Below are positions 1-10,500 of a stretch of DNA of 64,000 nucleotides, piece by piece (positions within the stretch are counted from its first letter, which is position 1; the number at the start of each line of letters is the position of its first letter). This DNA is from Sphingomonas folli. Lineage in GTDB: Bacteria > Pseudomonadota > Alphaproteobacteria > Sphingomonadales > Sphingomonadaceae. Location: positions 62,001 to 126,000 of the forward strand of contig NZ_JAHXZL010000004.1 in NCBI RefSeq assembly GCF_019429525.1, given 5' to 3'. The notes under the pieces are model-generated. The model was not told the DNA's origin. It did not search any database and saw only the letters and a list, made by a program, of their open reading frames with translations. The position numbers and the translations under genes were made by a program.

Positions 1-2796
1 GACGACAGCGTCAAGCGCTTCCGCGCGCGCTACCGCGAGACCTTCGGCGCCACCGCGACCGGCGACCCGCTCTACCAGGCGGTGAGCGAGGGGCGCCGCC
101 TCGCGGGGATGGAGCATTGGCTGCCGCTGTTCGAGGAGAAACTGGCGACGGTCTGGGACCATCTCGGCGCCGACGCGGTGGTGGTGCGCGACAGCGGCAC
201 ACCCGCCGCGGCCGAGAGCCGGCTCGACTCGATCGCGGACTATTATGAGAACCGCAAGCGCGCCGAGGCGGCCGAGCCGGGCAGCTATCGCGCGCTGCCC
301 GCCAAGACGCTCTACCTCGACGCCGACGAATGGGCGCGCGAGGTGGCGGCGATGCCGGCGCATCTCGCCACCGCCTTCCACGAGCCCGAGTCCGCCAATG
401 TGCTCGACTTCCAGGTCGACGGGCCGCGCGACTTCGCGCCGGAGCGTGCGGCGCAGGCGAACGTCTACGAGGCGGTGGTGGCGCATGTCGCCAAGCTGCG
501 CCGCGACGGGCGCAAGCCGGTGCTCGCCAGCTACTCGGTCGGCGCGCGCGAGCGGCTGCGCTCGCTGCTCGAGGACCATGGCCTCACCGGCGCGCGGCTG
601 ACCGAGACGTGGCAGGAGTCGCTCGGCGCCGCCGACCGCGGCGTGGCGATGGCGGTGGTCGGGCTCGACCACGGCTTCACCGCGCCCGACGTCGCGGTGC
701 TCACCGAGCAGGACATGCTCGGCGACCGGCTGGTGCGCCGCGCCAAGCGCCGCAAGTCGGCCGACGCGTTCCTCGCCGAGCTGGCGACGCTGTCGCCGGG
801 CGATCTCGTCGTCCACAGCGACCACGGCATCGGGCGCTACGTCGGGCTGACCCAGGTGCCGGTGGCGCGCGCGCCGCACGACTGCGTCGCGCTCGAATAT
901 GCCGGCGGCGACAAGCTCTACATCCCGGTCGAGAACCTCGAGGTGCTGTCGCGCTACGGCTCGTCCGAGGAAGGCGCCGCGCTCGACCGGCTCGGCGGCG
1001 AGGCGTGGCAGCGGCGCAAGTCGCGGATGAAGGAGCGAATCCGCGAGATCGCGGGCGAGCTGATCGCGGTAGCGGCGGAGCGCGCGCTGCGCCCGGGCGA
1101 GGTCGCCGAGCCCGACAGCGCCGGCTATCCCGCCTTCGTCGACCGCTTTCCCTATACCGAGACCGACGACCAGGATCGCGCGATCGAGGAGGTGCTGGCC
1201 GATCTGTCCGCGGGCAAGCCGATGGACCGGCTGATCGTCGGCGACGTCGGCTTCGGCAAGACCGAGATCGCGCTGCGCGCCGCCTTCGTCGCCGCGATGG
1301 CGGGGATGCAGGTCGCGGTGGTCTGCCCGACGACGCTGCTGGCGCGCCAGCATTACAACAACTTTACCTCACGTTTCGAGGGCTTCCCGATCGAGATCGG
1401 GCGCCTCTCGCGGCTCGTCCCCGCCGCCGAGGCGAAGCGCGTCAAGGACGGGCTGGCGAGCGGGGCGATCGACATCGTGATCGGCACCCATGCGCTGCTC
1501 GCCAAGACAATCGACTTCAAGCGGCTCGGGCTCGTCATCGTCGATGAGGAGCAGCGCTTCGGCGTGACCCACAAGGAGCGGCTCAAGACGCTGCGCGCGG
1601 ACGTGCACATGCTCACGCTCACCGCCACGCCGATCCCGCGCACGCTGCAGATGGCGATGAGCGGGCTGCGCGAGCTGTCAGTGATCCAGACCCCGCCGGT
1701 CGACCGGCTCGCGGTGCGCACCTATGTCATGCCGTGGGACCCGGTGGTGCTGCGCGAGGCGCTGCTGCGCGAACATTATCGCGGTGGCCAGAGCTTCCTC
1801 GTCACGCCCCGCGTCGCCGACCTGCCCGACATCGAGGACTATCTGCGCCGGGAGGTGCCCGAGATCCGCTACGTCGTCGCGCACGGCCAGATGGCGCCGA
1901 GCGAGGTGGAGGAGCGGATGAGCGCCTTCTACGACAAGAAGTTCGAGGTGCTGGTCTCGACGACGATCATCGAGAGCGGGATCGACATCCCGTCGGCGAA
2001 CACGATCATCGTCAACCGCGCCGACCGCTTCGGGCTGGCACAGCTCTACCAGCTGCGCGGGCGCGTCGGCCGCTCCAAGACGCGCGCCTATGCCTATATG
2101 GTCGCGCCGCCCGAGCGGCAGATGACCGACGCCGCCGAGAAGCGCCTCAAGGTGCTGAGCGACCTCGACTCGCTCGGCGCGGGCTTCCAGCTCGCCAGCC
2201 ACGACCTTGACATCCGCGGCGCGGGAAACCTGCTCGGCGACGAGCAGTCGGGGCATATCAAGGAGGTCGGCTACGAGCTCTACCAGTCGATGCTGGAGGA
2301 GGCGATCATGGAGGCCAAGGCCGGCGGCATTCGCGAGCGCCAGCGCGACTTCTCGCCGCAGATCAGCGTCGACGCGCCGATCCTGATCCCGGAGGAGTAT
2401 GTGCCCGACCTCGACCTGCGCATGGGCCTGTACCGTCGACTCAACGAGATCGACGAGGTGGGCGGGCTGGAGAGCTTCGCCGCCGAGATGATCGACCGCT
2501 TCGGCGCGCTGCCCGAAGCGACCGACAATCTGGTCAAGGTGATGGAGATCAAGCTCAACGCGCGCACGGCGTGCGTGGCCAAGCTGGACGTGGGGCCCAA
2601 GGGCGCGCTGGTCACCTTCCACGACGACAGGCCGCCCAACGTGCCGGGGCTGCTCGCCTATGTCGACCGGCTGGGCGGCGTGGCGAAGCTGCGGCCCGAC
2701 AGCAAGCTGGCGCTGACGCGCGCCTGGGGGGATCCCAAGGCGCGGCTGCACGGCGCACTGCAATTGTCGAAGGGGCTCGCCAAGGCGGCCGCGTGA
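1..2796 (+). CDS. mfd: transcription-repair coupling factor Mfd (5' end outside window)
   Basis: Superfamily 2 DNA translocase that removes RNA polymerase stalled at lesions and recruits UvrA. The frame is open from base 1, so the start lies upstream; 931 codons are visible of about 1150 usual for Mfd, so most of the UvrB-like N-terminus is missing. Visible in order: the end of the UvrB-like region, a CarD-like RNA polymerase interaction domain (LSPGDLVVHSDHGIGRY, visible codons about 264-280), Walker A GDVGFGKTE (codons 414-422), DEEQ box (515-518), the helicase C lobe with QLRGRVGRS, and the C-terminal TRCF domain. The CarD-like domain and the DEEQ box separate it from RecG. Confidence 0.97.
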   Translation, partial: DDSVKRFRARYRETFGATATGDPLYQAVSEGRRLAGMEHWLPLFEEKLATVWDHLGADAVVVRDSGTPAAAESRLDSIADYYENRKRAEAAEPGSYRALPAKTLYLDADEWAREVAAMPAHLATAFHEPESANVLDFQVDGPRDFAPERAAQANVYEAVVAHVAKLRRDGRKPVLASYSVGARERLRSLLEDHGLTGARLTETWQESLGAADRGVAMAVVGLDHGFTAPDVAVLTEQDMLGDRLVRRAKRRKSADAFLAELATLSPGDLVVHSDHGIGRYVGLTQVPVARAPHDCVALEYAGGDKLYIPVENLEVLSRYGSSEEGAALDRLGGEAWQRRKSRMKERIREIAGELIAVAAERALRPGEVAEPDSAGYPAFVDRFPYTETDDQDRAIEEVLADLSAGKPMDRLIVGDVGFGKTEIALRAAFVAAMAGMQVAVVCPTTLLARQHYNNFTSRFEGFPIEIGRLSRLVPAAEAKRVKDGLASGAIDIVIGTHALLAKTIDFKRLGLVIVDEEQRFGVTHKERLKTLRADVHMLTLTATPIPRTLQMAMSGLRELSVIQTPPVDRLAVRTYVMPWDPVVLREALLREHYRGGQSFLVTPRVADLPDIEDYLRREVPEIRYVVAHGQMAPSEVEERMSAFYDKKFEVLVSTTIIESGIDIPSANTIIVNRADRFGLAQLYQLRGRVGRSKTRAYAYMVAPPERQMTDAAEKRLKVLSDLDSLGAGFQLASHDLDIRGAGNLLGDEQSGHIKEVGYELYQSMLEEAIMEAKAGGIRERQRDFSPQISVDAPILIPEEYVPDLDLRMGLYRRLNEIDEVGGLESFAAEMIDRFGALPEATDNLVKVMEIKLNARTACVAKLDVGPKGALVTFHDDRPPNVPGLLAYVDRLGGVAKLRPDSKLALTRAWGDPKARLHGALQLSKGLAKAAA

Positions 2797-2843
2797 GCGG
2801 CGGCGGAGTGTCGCACGCCGGTGAGTCTCTCCAGATCTCTGCG

Positions 2844-2942
2844 TGCCACCCCGGCGAAGGCCGGGGTCCAGGTGGAGAGGCCATGGTGAGTTCCTCGGCC
2901 GTCACCCGACTGGACCCCGGCCTCCGCCGGGGTGGCAGGTTG
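2844..2942. repeat. paired palindromic intergenic repeat (family A, copy 1)
   Basis: Two hairpins face each other: ACCCCGGC-GAAG-GCCGGGGT (2848-2867) and ACCCCGGC-CTCC-GCCGGGGT (2914-2933), with TCCAGG/TGGA flanks on opposite sides. A weaker third hairpin is near 3007-3030. The same design recurs at 27308-27413 and 31148-31238. It resembles a REP/BIME-type element. The spacer after mfd (2797-3082) otherwise holds nothing I can identify. Confidence 0.75.
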
Positions 2943-3082
2943 GCGGGGGTGCGTCGTTCGACCATCCAGCCGCGTCGATGAGCCGCGCCCCCCTCCCCGT
3001 CGTCGTTCCCCGGCGGAGGTCGGGGCTTAGGTGGAAAAGCCATCGGGTGACGAGACACCTCACCTCCCCGGCCGCTGCCCCG

Positions 3083-3493
3083 TCAGCTGCTGTGATCCGA
3101 GATGATGCGCCACCCCTCCCTGCGCCGCTCGAACAGCAGCGTCGTCAGCCCGGTCTGCGGCGCGGCGCCGTCCGTCGGTGTCAGCGTCCAGCGCGCGACG
3201 TGGAGCAGGTGGACCGCGCTCAGCGGCCGCCACATCACCGGCGTGAAGCTCAGCCGCCCCCGCACGTTGCCGCCGCCGACGAAGCTCTTGGCGTAGCGCG
3301 CCGCGATCGCGTCCTTGCCGCGCGCCACCTCGCCGCCCGCGACATAGACCGCGTCGGGCGCGTAGATCGCGGTGAAGCGCGCGAGGTCGCCCGCGTTCCA
3401 GCCGGCGGCGCTGTCCGCCATCACCGCCTCGACCTGCGCCTGCGGCGTCGCCGCCGCGACCGCCGCCGCCCAGACCAACATCGTCGCGCTCAT
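3083..3493 (-). CDS. secreted SnoaL-like / DUF4440 (NTF2-fold) protein
   Basis: 136 residues. The N-terminus is short and hydrophobic with an alanine-rich stretch (MSATMLVWAAAVAAATPQA), which looks like a signal peptide. The rest has the NTF2-fold pattern: helix 'VEAVMADSAAGWNAGD', 'FTAIYAPDAVYVAGG', then strands ending 'LLFERRREGWRIISDHSS', typical of DUF4440/SnoaL-like proteins. Such proteins may be small enzymes or ligand binders, so no substrate can be named. It is the last gene of a coupled trio: its ATG overlaps the upstream stop in an ATGA. Confidence 0.8.
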   Translation of the reverse strand: MSATMLVWAAAVAAATPQAQVEAVMADSAAGWNAGDLARFTAIYAPDAVYVAGGEVARGKDAIAARYAKSFVGGGNVRGRLSFTPVMWRPLSAVHLLHVARWTLTPTDGAAPQTGLTTLLFERRREGWRIISDHSS

Positions 3494-3885
3494 CGTGCCA
3501 CCTCCGCCTCGTCGCCGACCGCCTCGGCCAGTTCGTCCGCGTCGAACCGCTCGCGCGTCATCGCGAAGCTGCCGGCGTAATCGGCGAACGACCAGTCGCC
3601 GCGCACCTCCGTCCCGCGCGGGTCGACGGTGCCGCGATAATCGACGGCGTGCACCAGCACCTCGCCGTCATATTGTTTCACGAAGGCGACCCCCGCGCCG
3701 TCGCGCCGCCCGCTCACCAGCGCGCGGCGGACCGGCTCCAGCCCGAGGTCGTCGGGCTCGCTGATCGTGCCGCTCAGCGCGCCATCGCGCTCGCTCAGCC
3801 GCGCGATGAACTGGTTCGACTGCACGCCGTCCGCACCCTCGTAGCGCCCGTACCAGGTGCCGCCGAGGTCGCGCGGGTCGGTCAC
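3490..3885 (-). CDS. small beta-rich protein of unknown function, coupled to EAL gene
   Basis: 131 residues from a GTG start that overlaps the stop of the upstream EAL gene (GTGA at 3882-3885); its own stop overlaps the next start (ATGA at 3490-3493). A longer reading to an ATG at 3957 would run 75 bp into the EAL gene and adds an Arg/Ala-rich stretch, so I reject it. The sequence has alternating polar and hydrophobic strands ('GGTWYGRYEG', 'GALSGTISEPDD', 'VRGDWSFADYAGSFAMTRE') and an acidic C-terminus, suggesting a small beta-barrel or beta-sandwich. No signal peptide is seen. I do not recognise the family. Confidence 0.72.
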   Translation of the reverse strand: MTDPRDLGGTWYGRYEGADGVQSNQFIARLSERDGALSGTISEPDDLGLEPVRRALVSGRRDGAGVAFVKQYDGEVLVHAVDYRGTVDPRGTEVRGDWSFADYAGSFAMTRERFDADELAEAVGDEAEVAR

Positions 3886-5183
3886 GCCGCGAGCCGCGCC
3901 TGCAGTGCCGCGTCGTCGAGCGGCCCGGCCCAGAGGAAGCCCTGGTAGAAGGTGCATCCCCGCTGCGCCAACAGCGCGCGCTCGTCCTCGCTCTCCACCC
4001 CTTCCGCCACCGTCTCCAGCCCGAGCCCCGCCGCGATCGCGATCACGCCCTCGACGACGACGCGGTCGCGCGCGTCGCCGGTGATGGTCTGTACCAGGCT
4101 ACGGTCGATCTTGAGATAGTCGAGCGGCAGCCGCGTGAGATAGGACAGGCTGGAATAGCCGGTACCGAAATCGTCGAGCGCGACGCGGCAGCCCGCCGCG
4201 CGCAGCGCGGTGAGCGAGACGGCGGCGCCGTCGAGGTCGTCGATCAGTCCGGTCTCGGTCACCTCGGCGGTGACTCGCTCGAACCCCACGCCCGAGGCGC
4301 GCACCCGCGCGAGGAAGCGCTCGACGAAGGGCGCGCGCGCCATGTCGGCGGCGGTGACGTTGACCGCGATCCGCAGCCCCCCCATCCGCGCCGGCCAGCG
4401 CGCGGCGCGCTCGAGCGCCAGCGCCTGCACCTGGTCCGACAGCGCCACGCCCAGGTCGGCGCGATGCGCCGCGGCGAGCAGCGTCTCCGCGCCGAGCACG
4501 CCCAGCCGCGGGTGCTGCCAGCGCGCCAGCGCCTCCACCCCGGTGACCGCGCCGTCGGCGAGCCGCACCTGCGGCTGAAAGCGCACGTCGATCTCGCCGC
4601 GCTCGATCGCGCGGTGCAGGTCGGCGGCGAGCGCGGCGAGCGGCACGCCCTCGTGCTCGGCGGCGACCCGCGTCGTCGCGCCGTCGCTGGCGCGGGCGCG
4701 CGCGAGCGCCTCTGCGGCGCGGCGCAGCAGATGCTCGGCGGGCTCGTCCTCGGTCATCCGCGCCACGCCGATGCGCGCGCCGACATGGATCGTCTCGCCC
4801 TCGATCGCGAACGGCTGCTCCAGCGCGCGCTCGATCCGGCTGACCGCGGCGTCGCCGGTCGCGGCGTCCCCCGCGACGACGATCGTGAAGGTCGCGCCGC
4901 CGCGCACCGCCGCCATCTCGTACCCGGCGAGCTCGGCGGCGAGCCGCTCCGCCATCGCCTCGACCAGCTGGTCGCCGGCCGCGCGGCCGTAGGCGGTGTT
5001 GACGATCTCGAAGCTGGTCGGCGCGGCGACGATCGCGGTGACGCCGCGCGCCGCATGGGCCTCGACGAGGCGCAGCTGCTCGGCGCTGGCCGCGCTCTCC
5101 CCCGGGCGCCGCCCGCCCCGCTGCATCGCCCGTGACCGCCGCTCCATCCCGCGCTTGGTAGGCGCGGGCGCGGCGCGCGGCAA
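3882..5183 (-). CDS. bifunctional-type GGDEF/EAL protein, degenerate GGDEF, likely c-di-GMP phosphodiesterase
   Basis: 433 residues, soluble, no membrane segments. The N-terminal half has a GGDEF fold, but the signature is 'RGGAT', so cyclase activity is unlikely. The C-terminal EAL domain keeps its catalytic and metal positions: '[11 protein letters not shown]', the N of 'AVNVTA', 'VTETGL', '[13 protein letters not shown]', 'LKIDRSLV', 'ETVAEGVE', 'YQGFLWA'. It should therefore hydrolyse c-di-GMP, with the GGDEF remnant perhaps a GTP-sensing module as in other composite proteins. There is no sensor domain. The stop overlaps the next start (GTGA), so the two downstream proteins are probably made from the same transcript. 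Confidence 0.88.
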   Translation of the reverse strand: MPRAAPAPTKRGMERRSRAMQRGGRRPGESAASAEQLRLVEAHAARGVTAIVAAPTSFEIVNTAYGRAAGDQLVEAMAERLAAELAGYEMAAVRGGATFTIVVAGDAATGDAAVSRIERALEQPFAIEGETIHVGARIGVARMTEDEPAEHLLRRAAEALARARASDGATTRVAAEHEGVPLAALAADLHRAIERGEIDVRFQPQVRLADGAVTGVEALARWQHPRLGVLGAETLLAAAHRADLGVALSDQVQALALERAARWPARMGGLRIAVNVTAADMARAPFVERFLARVRASGVGFERVTAEVTETGLIDDLDGAAVSLTALRAAGCRVALDDFGTGYSSLSYLTRLPLDYLKIDRSLVQTITGDARDRVVVEGVIAIAAGLGLETVAEGVESEDERALLAQRGCTFYQGFLWAGPLDDAALQARLAA

Positions 5184-5234
5184 TCATCTTGCTCTGCCGT
5201 GAACGACTCCCTAGCTCTCTGCGTTGTGCCAGTC

Positions 5235-6242
5235 ATGGACCTAGACCGCGCGCCCGCGCCCCTCGTCGACTCGTTCGGCCGCGCCATCCGTTATCTCCGA
5301 GTGTCGGTCACCGACCGCTGCGACCTGCGCTGCCGCTATTGCATGGCGGAGCACATGACCTTCCTGCCGCGCGACCAGATCGCCTCGCTCGAGGAGCTGG
5401 CGATCATCGCCGAGCGTTTCGTCGCGCGCGGCGTGCGCAAGATCCGCCTGTCGGGCGGCGAGCCGCTGGTGCGGCGCGACGTGATGATGCTGGTCGAGCG
5501 GCTCGGCCGCCATATCGGCACCGCGCTGGACGAGCTGACGATGACGACCAACGGCACGCGGCTGCGCCGCTACGCCGCCGATTTGGTCGATGCCGGGGTG
5601 CGCCGAGTCAACGTCAGCCTCGACACGCTCGACCCCGAGCGCTTCCGCTACATCACCCGCCACGGTGACGTCGCCGAGGTGCTCGACGGCATCGCCGCCG
5701 CGCGCGAGGCCGGCCTCGCGGTCAAGATCAACATGGTCGCGCTCAAGGGCCTCAACGAGGACGATATCGCGCCGATGCTGCGCTGGTGCGTCGCCGAGGG
5801 CCATGACCTCACGCTGATCGAGACGATGCCGCTCGGCGCGATCGACGAGGATCGCGCCGACCGCTTCCTGCCGCTCACCGACGTGAAGGAGCGGCTCGAC
5901 CGCGAGTTCGCGCTGACCCGCGACGCGGCGGTGACCGGTGGGCCGGCGCGCTACTGGCGGGTCGACGGCGGCGGCACCCGGCTGGGGCTGATCTCGCCGC
6001 TCACCGCTAATTTCTGCGACGGCTGCAACCGCGTGCGGCTGACCACCGAGGGCAGGCTGTACACCTGCCTCGGCCACGACGATCAGCGCGACCTGCGCGC
6101 GGCGCTGCGCGCCGGCGGCGTGGGCGCGCTGGATGCCGCGATCGAGGACGCGCTGCTGACCAAGCCGCGCCGCCACGATTTCCGCATCGCGCGCGACGCC
6201 GCCCCGGCGGTGGCGCGGCACATGAGCGTCACCGGCGGATGA
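5235..6242 (+). CDS. moaA: GTP 3',8-cyclase MoaA (molybdenum cofactor biosynthesis)
   Basis: Radical SAM enzyme that, followed by MoaC, turns GTP into cyclic pyranopterin monophosphate. 335 residues. The SAM cluster is C29-x3-C33-x2-C36 in 'CDLRCRYC', with '[12 protein letters not shown]' after it. The second 4Fe-4S cluster that binds substrate uses C261, C264 and C278 ('CDGCNRVR' and 'TCLGH'). The chain ends in Gly-Gly, as MoaA requires. ATG at 5235 gives the usual length; a GTG at 5199 would add 12 residues. The stop overlaps the nadK start by ATGA. Confidence 0.96.
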   Translation: MDLDRAPAPLVDSFGRAIRYLRVSVTDRCDLRCRYCMAEHMTFLPRDQIASLEELAIIAERFVARGVRKIRLSGGEPLVRRDVMMLVERLGRHIGTALDELTMTTNGTRLRRYAADLVDAGVRRVNVSLDTLDPERFRYITRHGDVAEVLDGIAAAREAGLAVKINMVALKGLNEDDIAPMLRWCVAEGHDLTLIETMPLGAIDEDRADRFLPLTDVKERLDREFALTRDAAVTGGPARYWRVDGGGTRLGLISPLTANFCDGCNRVRLTTEGRLYTCLGHDDQRDLRAALRAGGVGALDAAIEDALLTKPRRHDFRIARDAAPAVARHMSVTGG

Positions 6243-7018
6243 GCCGCTACCCGCGGCGGGCGCTGGTCGCCTCGCCCACCGCCCCGGCGCAGGCCGCGCG
6301 CGCCGAGCTGGCCGACACCTGGGACTGGTGCGCGCTCGACGAGGCCGACATGGTGGTCGCGCTCGGCGGCGACGGCTTCATGCTCCAGACGCTGCACAAT
6401 CTGCTGGAACGGCGCCGCGCGATCGTCCCGGTGTTCGGGATGAACCTGGGCACGGTCGGCTTCCTGATGAACGAGTGGCGCCGCCACGACCTCGACGGCC
6501 GGATCGAGCGCGCCCGCGCCTTCCAGGTCACGCCGCTGACCGCCACGGCCACCGGCGTGGATGGGCGCGTCCACACGCTTCCCGCGATCAACGAGGTGTC
6601 GCTGCTGCGCGAGACGCGCCAGACCGCCAAGGTCGAGGTGAAGATCAACGACCGTATCGTGATCGACGAGCTGTCGTGCGACGGCGTGCTGGTCGCCACG
6701 CCGGCCGGCTCGACCGCGTACAACCTGTCCGCGCACGGGCCGATCCTCCCGCTCGGCTCGCAGATGCTGGCGCTGACGCCGATCAGCGCCTTCCGGCCGC
6801 GACGCTGGCGCGGCGCGATCCTGCCCGACCGGACGCGCGTGTCGCTGCGCGTGCTCGACTCGAACAAGCGCCCCGTCTCGGCGGTGGCGGACCAGCGCGA
6901 GGTGCGCGACGTGACCCAGGTCGACATCGCGATGGACCGCGCGCGCGAGCTGACCTTGCTCTTCGATCCCGAGCACGCGCTCGACGATCGGATCGCGATG
7001 GAGCAGTTCGTCGCCTGA
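6239..7018 (+). CDS. nadK: NAD kinase
   Basis: Phosphorylates NAD+ to NADP+. 259 residues, normal for proteobacterial NadK. Diagnostic motifs: GGDG at residues 43-46 in '[15 protein letters not shown]', '[10 protein letters not shown]', the 'NE' dyad in '[10 protein letters not shown]', and the glycine-rich substrate loop '[19 protein letters not shown]'. The start overlaps the moaA stop (ATGA at 6239-6242), so the two are translationally coupled although their pathways are unrelated. tRNA-Asn follows 67 bp downstream. Confidence 0.96.
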   Translation: MSRYPRRALVASPTAPAQAARAELADTWDWCALDEADMVVALGGDGFMLQTLHNLLERRRAIVPVFGMNLGTVGFLMNEWRRHDLDGRIERARAFQVTPLTATATGVDGRVHTLPAINEVSLLRETRQTAKVEVKINDRIVIDELSCDGVLVATPAGSTAYNLSAHGPILPLGSQMLALTPISAFRPRRWRGAILPDRTRVSLRVLDSNKRPVSAVADQREVRDVTQVDIAMDRARELTLLFDPEHALDDRIAMEQFVA

Positions 7019-7085
7019 TCGCGCGCGTGGCGCGAAAGGGTATTGCGCCGCGCGAAACCCCGGCTATAGACGCCCTCCACAGCGT

Positions 7086-7160
7086 TCCCCGATAGCTCAG
7101 CGGTAGAGCTCTCGACTGTTAATCGAGCGGCCGTTGGTTCGAATCCAACTCGGGGAGCCA
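7086..7160 (+). tRNA. tRNA-Asn (anticodon GTT)
   Basis: 75 nt including the encoded CCA. Acceptor stem TCCCCGA pairs with TCGGGGA. The D arm is GCTC..GAGC, the anticodon stem CTCGA/TCGAG holds loop CTGTTAA (anticodon GTT), and the T arm is GTTGG-TTCGAAT-CCAAC. All arms pair fully. Confidence 0.97.
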
Positions 7161-7590
7161 CTTTCCACATCACTGAGCAAGCGCCCATGTCCAATGGCTC
7201 GGGCACGTGGTCTGCTGTGCCCGGCAAGGCGTGCCGTACCCGTGATAGGTAACGCTACCAGCCACTTGCCAGGTTTTGATGAATGGCAGCATGTCCAGCT
7301 TCGGCACGTGTGGCGCGACCCGTCGTAAGCTCGATCGATCAGCCGCTCTCCCGGGTCAAGCGGCAAGGCAAGTCAAGCGTTTAGTCGGCGCTTTGGCCCC
7401 CAAGGTCCGCAATCTTGACTGACGTAGCGTCCGTTTAGCTTCCGTTGAAAACGGTTACACTTGGTCACGCTTACAAGTGTCGGAAGTTTCACATTGATCG
7501 GACAAGCGGCGGGGGTTACAAGCCGCGTGGTAGCGCTCATCAAAGCGCACCATTGAAGCCTCGCCGTGCGACGCGGCGGGATTAGGGGGG
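7161..7590. other. 430-bp non-coding leader between tRNA-Asn and TonB receptor gene
   Basis: No credible gene. Base composition is visibly less GC-rich than the surrounding genes, especially 7370-7500, which fits a promoter region for the large downstream receptor gene. No integrase or repeat of the tRNA 3' end was seen, so there is no sign of a tRNA-targeted island. A partly palindromic site at 7447-7460 is listed separately. Confidence 0.6.
7447..7460. promoter_or_regulatory. possible LacI/GalR-type operator upstream of TonB receptor
   Basis: TGAAAACGGTTACA is an imperfect palindrome (5 of 7 pairs) around a central CG, the general shape of LacI-family sites that often precede carbohydrate-linked TonB receptor genes in sphingomonads and Caulobacter. 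It lies about 130 bp before the start codon. No LacI-family gene is in the window, so the assignment rests on shape alone. Confidence 0.3.
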
Positions 7591-10500
7591 ATGATGGAAG
7601 ACCGGCTTCGACTTGCACGTGTTGTTAACGTTCACCGGCGGTCGCTCCGCGCCGGCGCCTCGCTCGCCGCGCTGCTCGCGCTGGGGCTGAGCGGCACCGC
7701 CTGGGCGCAGGCCGAGGTCCAGCCGATCGCTCCCGACGCCAGCCAGGCCGCCGCCCCCGGCCAGGACCAGGGTGAGTCCGGCGCCAGCGACCCCGGCGAC
7801 GTTGTCGTCACCGGCCGCCGTGCCGCGCTCCAGGCCGCCGACGACCGCAAGCGCCGCAGCGAGACCATCATCGACTCGGTCGTCGCCGACGACGCCGGCA
7901 AACTGCCCGACAATTCGATCACCGAGGTGCTCCAGCGCGTCTCGGGCGTGTCGATCGTGCGCTTCGCCGCGCTCGGCGACCCGGATCACTATTCGGTCCA
8001 GGGCTCGGGCGTGCAGGTGCGCGGCCTCACCGGCGTCGCCTCGCGCCTCAACGGCCGCGAGATCTTCAGCGCCAACAACGGCCGCGCCATCCTGTGGAGC
8101 GACGTCACGCCCGAGCTGATGGCGGCGGTCGACGTCTACAAGGCCTCCACCGCCGACCTGATCGAGGGCGGCACCGGCGGCCAGATCGACCTGCGCACCA
8201 AGCTGCCGTTCGACTTCGACGGCGGCTTCCACGTCGCCGGCACGGGCGAGCTGGCGCTGGGCGACATGGCCAACAAGGCCGACCCGACCGGCTCGTTCCT
8301 CGTCACCAAGAGCTTCGACACGGGCATCGGCCGGATCGGCGTGCTCGCCGACCTCGCCTTCAGCCAGTTCAGCTCGCTGTCGCAGTTCCTCCGCACCAGC
8401 CCCTATTTCCTGACGAAGCTGAGCGACGGCAGCGAGAAGTACGTGCCGAGCGGCTTCGCCTACGGCGACGAGGCGTTCCAATACCGCCGCTACGGCATCT
8501 ACGGCGCGGTGCAATGGGCGCCGAGCGACTCACTGACCTTCACCGGCACCTTCTTCCAGTCGCGCTACAAGAGCCAGTCGAGCGACTATGGCACCCAGCT
8601 CGACTCGCAGACGCTAACGGTCAATCCCGCCACGAGCACCTTCGACAGCGATGGTCTGCTGCTCTCCACCGACGCGCTGTACAACCGCAACACCGACACG
8701 TTCGCGCCGACCAACGCCGCGATCACCAGCAGCGGCAACAAGGGCTTCGTCCAGAGCAACACGGTGACTCGCGACTACTCGCTGTCGTTCGCCTACGCGC
8801 CCGACGGCGGCCCGTTCTCGATCAAGGGCGCGATCCAGCGGGTCGACTCGCATCAGGTCTACGACCGAATCGATATCTTCCGCGACGTCGGCTTCGGCAA
8901 CAGCTACGGCATCGACCTGACCGGCGACCTGCCGCTGATCAGCGTCGGCGCCGACACCCGCGCCGCCTTCGCCGACCCGTCGAACTATTTCTGGTCGGCG
9001 TCGATGCCGCACAATGAGAACAACAAGGGCCGGCTCGACAGCGCCCAGGTCGACGCCGAATATACGTTCGACGACAGCTTCTTCCGCTCGGTCAAGCTGG
9101 GCGCCCGCGCGGCGGAGCGCAAGGAGCGCGACTTCGCCAACGGCTACAACTGGACCGCGCTGGGCCGCGGCTGGAACGGCGACCCGCAGCTCACCTATGC
9201 CAACGCCGTGCCGGGCGACGTCGCGGTCCATACGTTCGACGATTTCTTCCGCGGCAACACCGCTCTGCCCGGCAACCTGATGTTCGCGACCCAGGCGCTG
9301 GCGTCGCGCTACAATCGCGATCGCACCGGGCTGGTCCAGTCGCCGCCGGCCGGCTTCTGCCCCGCTGGCACCGAGTTCAACTGCTCGGCCTCCGGCCCGC
9401 TGCCGGTGGGCAGCGGCTATGGCGGCGCCGCGGGCATCCGCCCGGTCGGCTTCGTGCTGCCGGGCGATCAGGTCGACAACCGCACGCGCAACATCGCGGG
9501 GTACGCGCTGCTCCGCTTCGGGCCGCAGGACAACATGCCCGGCATCGCGGGCAACATCGGCCTGCGCGTCGTCAACATCCGCAACCAGGGCAGCGGTTAC
9601 GTCCAGCAGAACGGCGGGACTCCCTACCTGCGGAACGGAACGCTGCAGACGCTGGCGAACACCTTCGTGCCGCGCGGCGGCGAGGCCGAGTTCACGCGCT
9701 TCCTGCCCTCGATCAACCTCGAGTTCTCGCCTAGTGCCAAGGTGAAGCTGCGCGGCAGCTACAACGTGACGCTCGACCTGCCGAGCTTCAACGCGCTGCG
9801 TTCCTCGGGCTCGGTCGGTATCGCCACCATCCCCAACCCGGGTGGTACCGGGCTCACCCCGGTCTTCGCCAACTTCACCGCGGACACGGGCAACCCGCTG
9901 CTCAAGCCGACGCTGTCGAACAATTTCGACATCTCCGTGGAATATTACGCGCGCGCCGGCACGTCCTTCCACGTCGCGCCGTTCTTCAAGCGCATCAAGA
10001 ACCTTCCGATCTTCTCGGTCACCGAACGACAGGTGAACCTCGTGTTCACCGACGGCTCGACCGAGACCGCCACCGCGACCGCGTCGGACTATATTAACTC
10101 CAGCAAGGCGGCGACGGTGAAGGGCGTCGAGGTCGGTGGCCGCTTCTTCCTCGACATGCTGCCCGGCTTCCTCAGCGGCTTCGGCTTCGAGGGCAATTAC
10201 ACCTTCATCGACAGCAGCAACCCCGGAGACCTGTATCGCGACATTCGCGGCGCGATCCGCAACGACGCGCCGCTGGTCGGCCTCTCGAAGCACAATGCCA
10301 ACGCCACCCTGCTCTACGAGCGCAACCCCTTCTCGCTGCGCGTCGCTTACTCGTGGCGCTCGCGTTACCTGCTGTCGACCAACAGCAACGGCACGAATGG
10401 CACGTACAATTACTATAGCGCCCCCGGCGTGCTGACCGACCTGGACGGTGGCGCCAACACCAGCACGCAGATCGCGCTGCCGATCTACGGCGGCAATTAC

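Noticed and set aside
7086..7590. tRNA-Asn as an integration site for a mobile island
   Set aside because: No integrase, no repeat of the tRNA 3' end and normal chromosomal genes follow.
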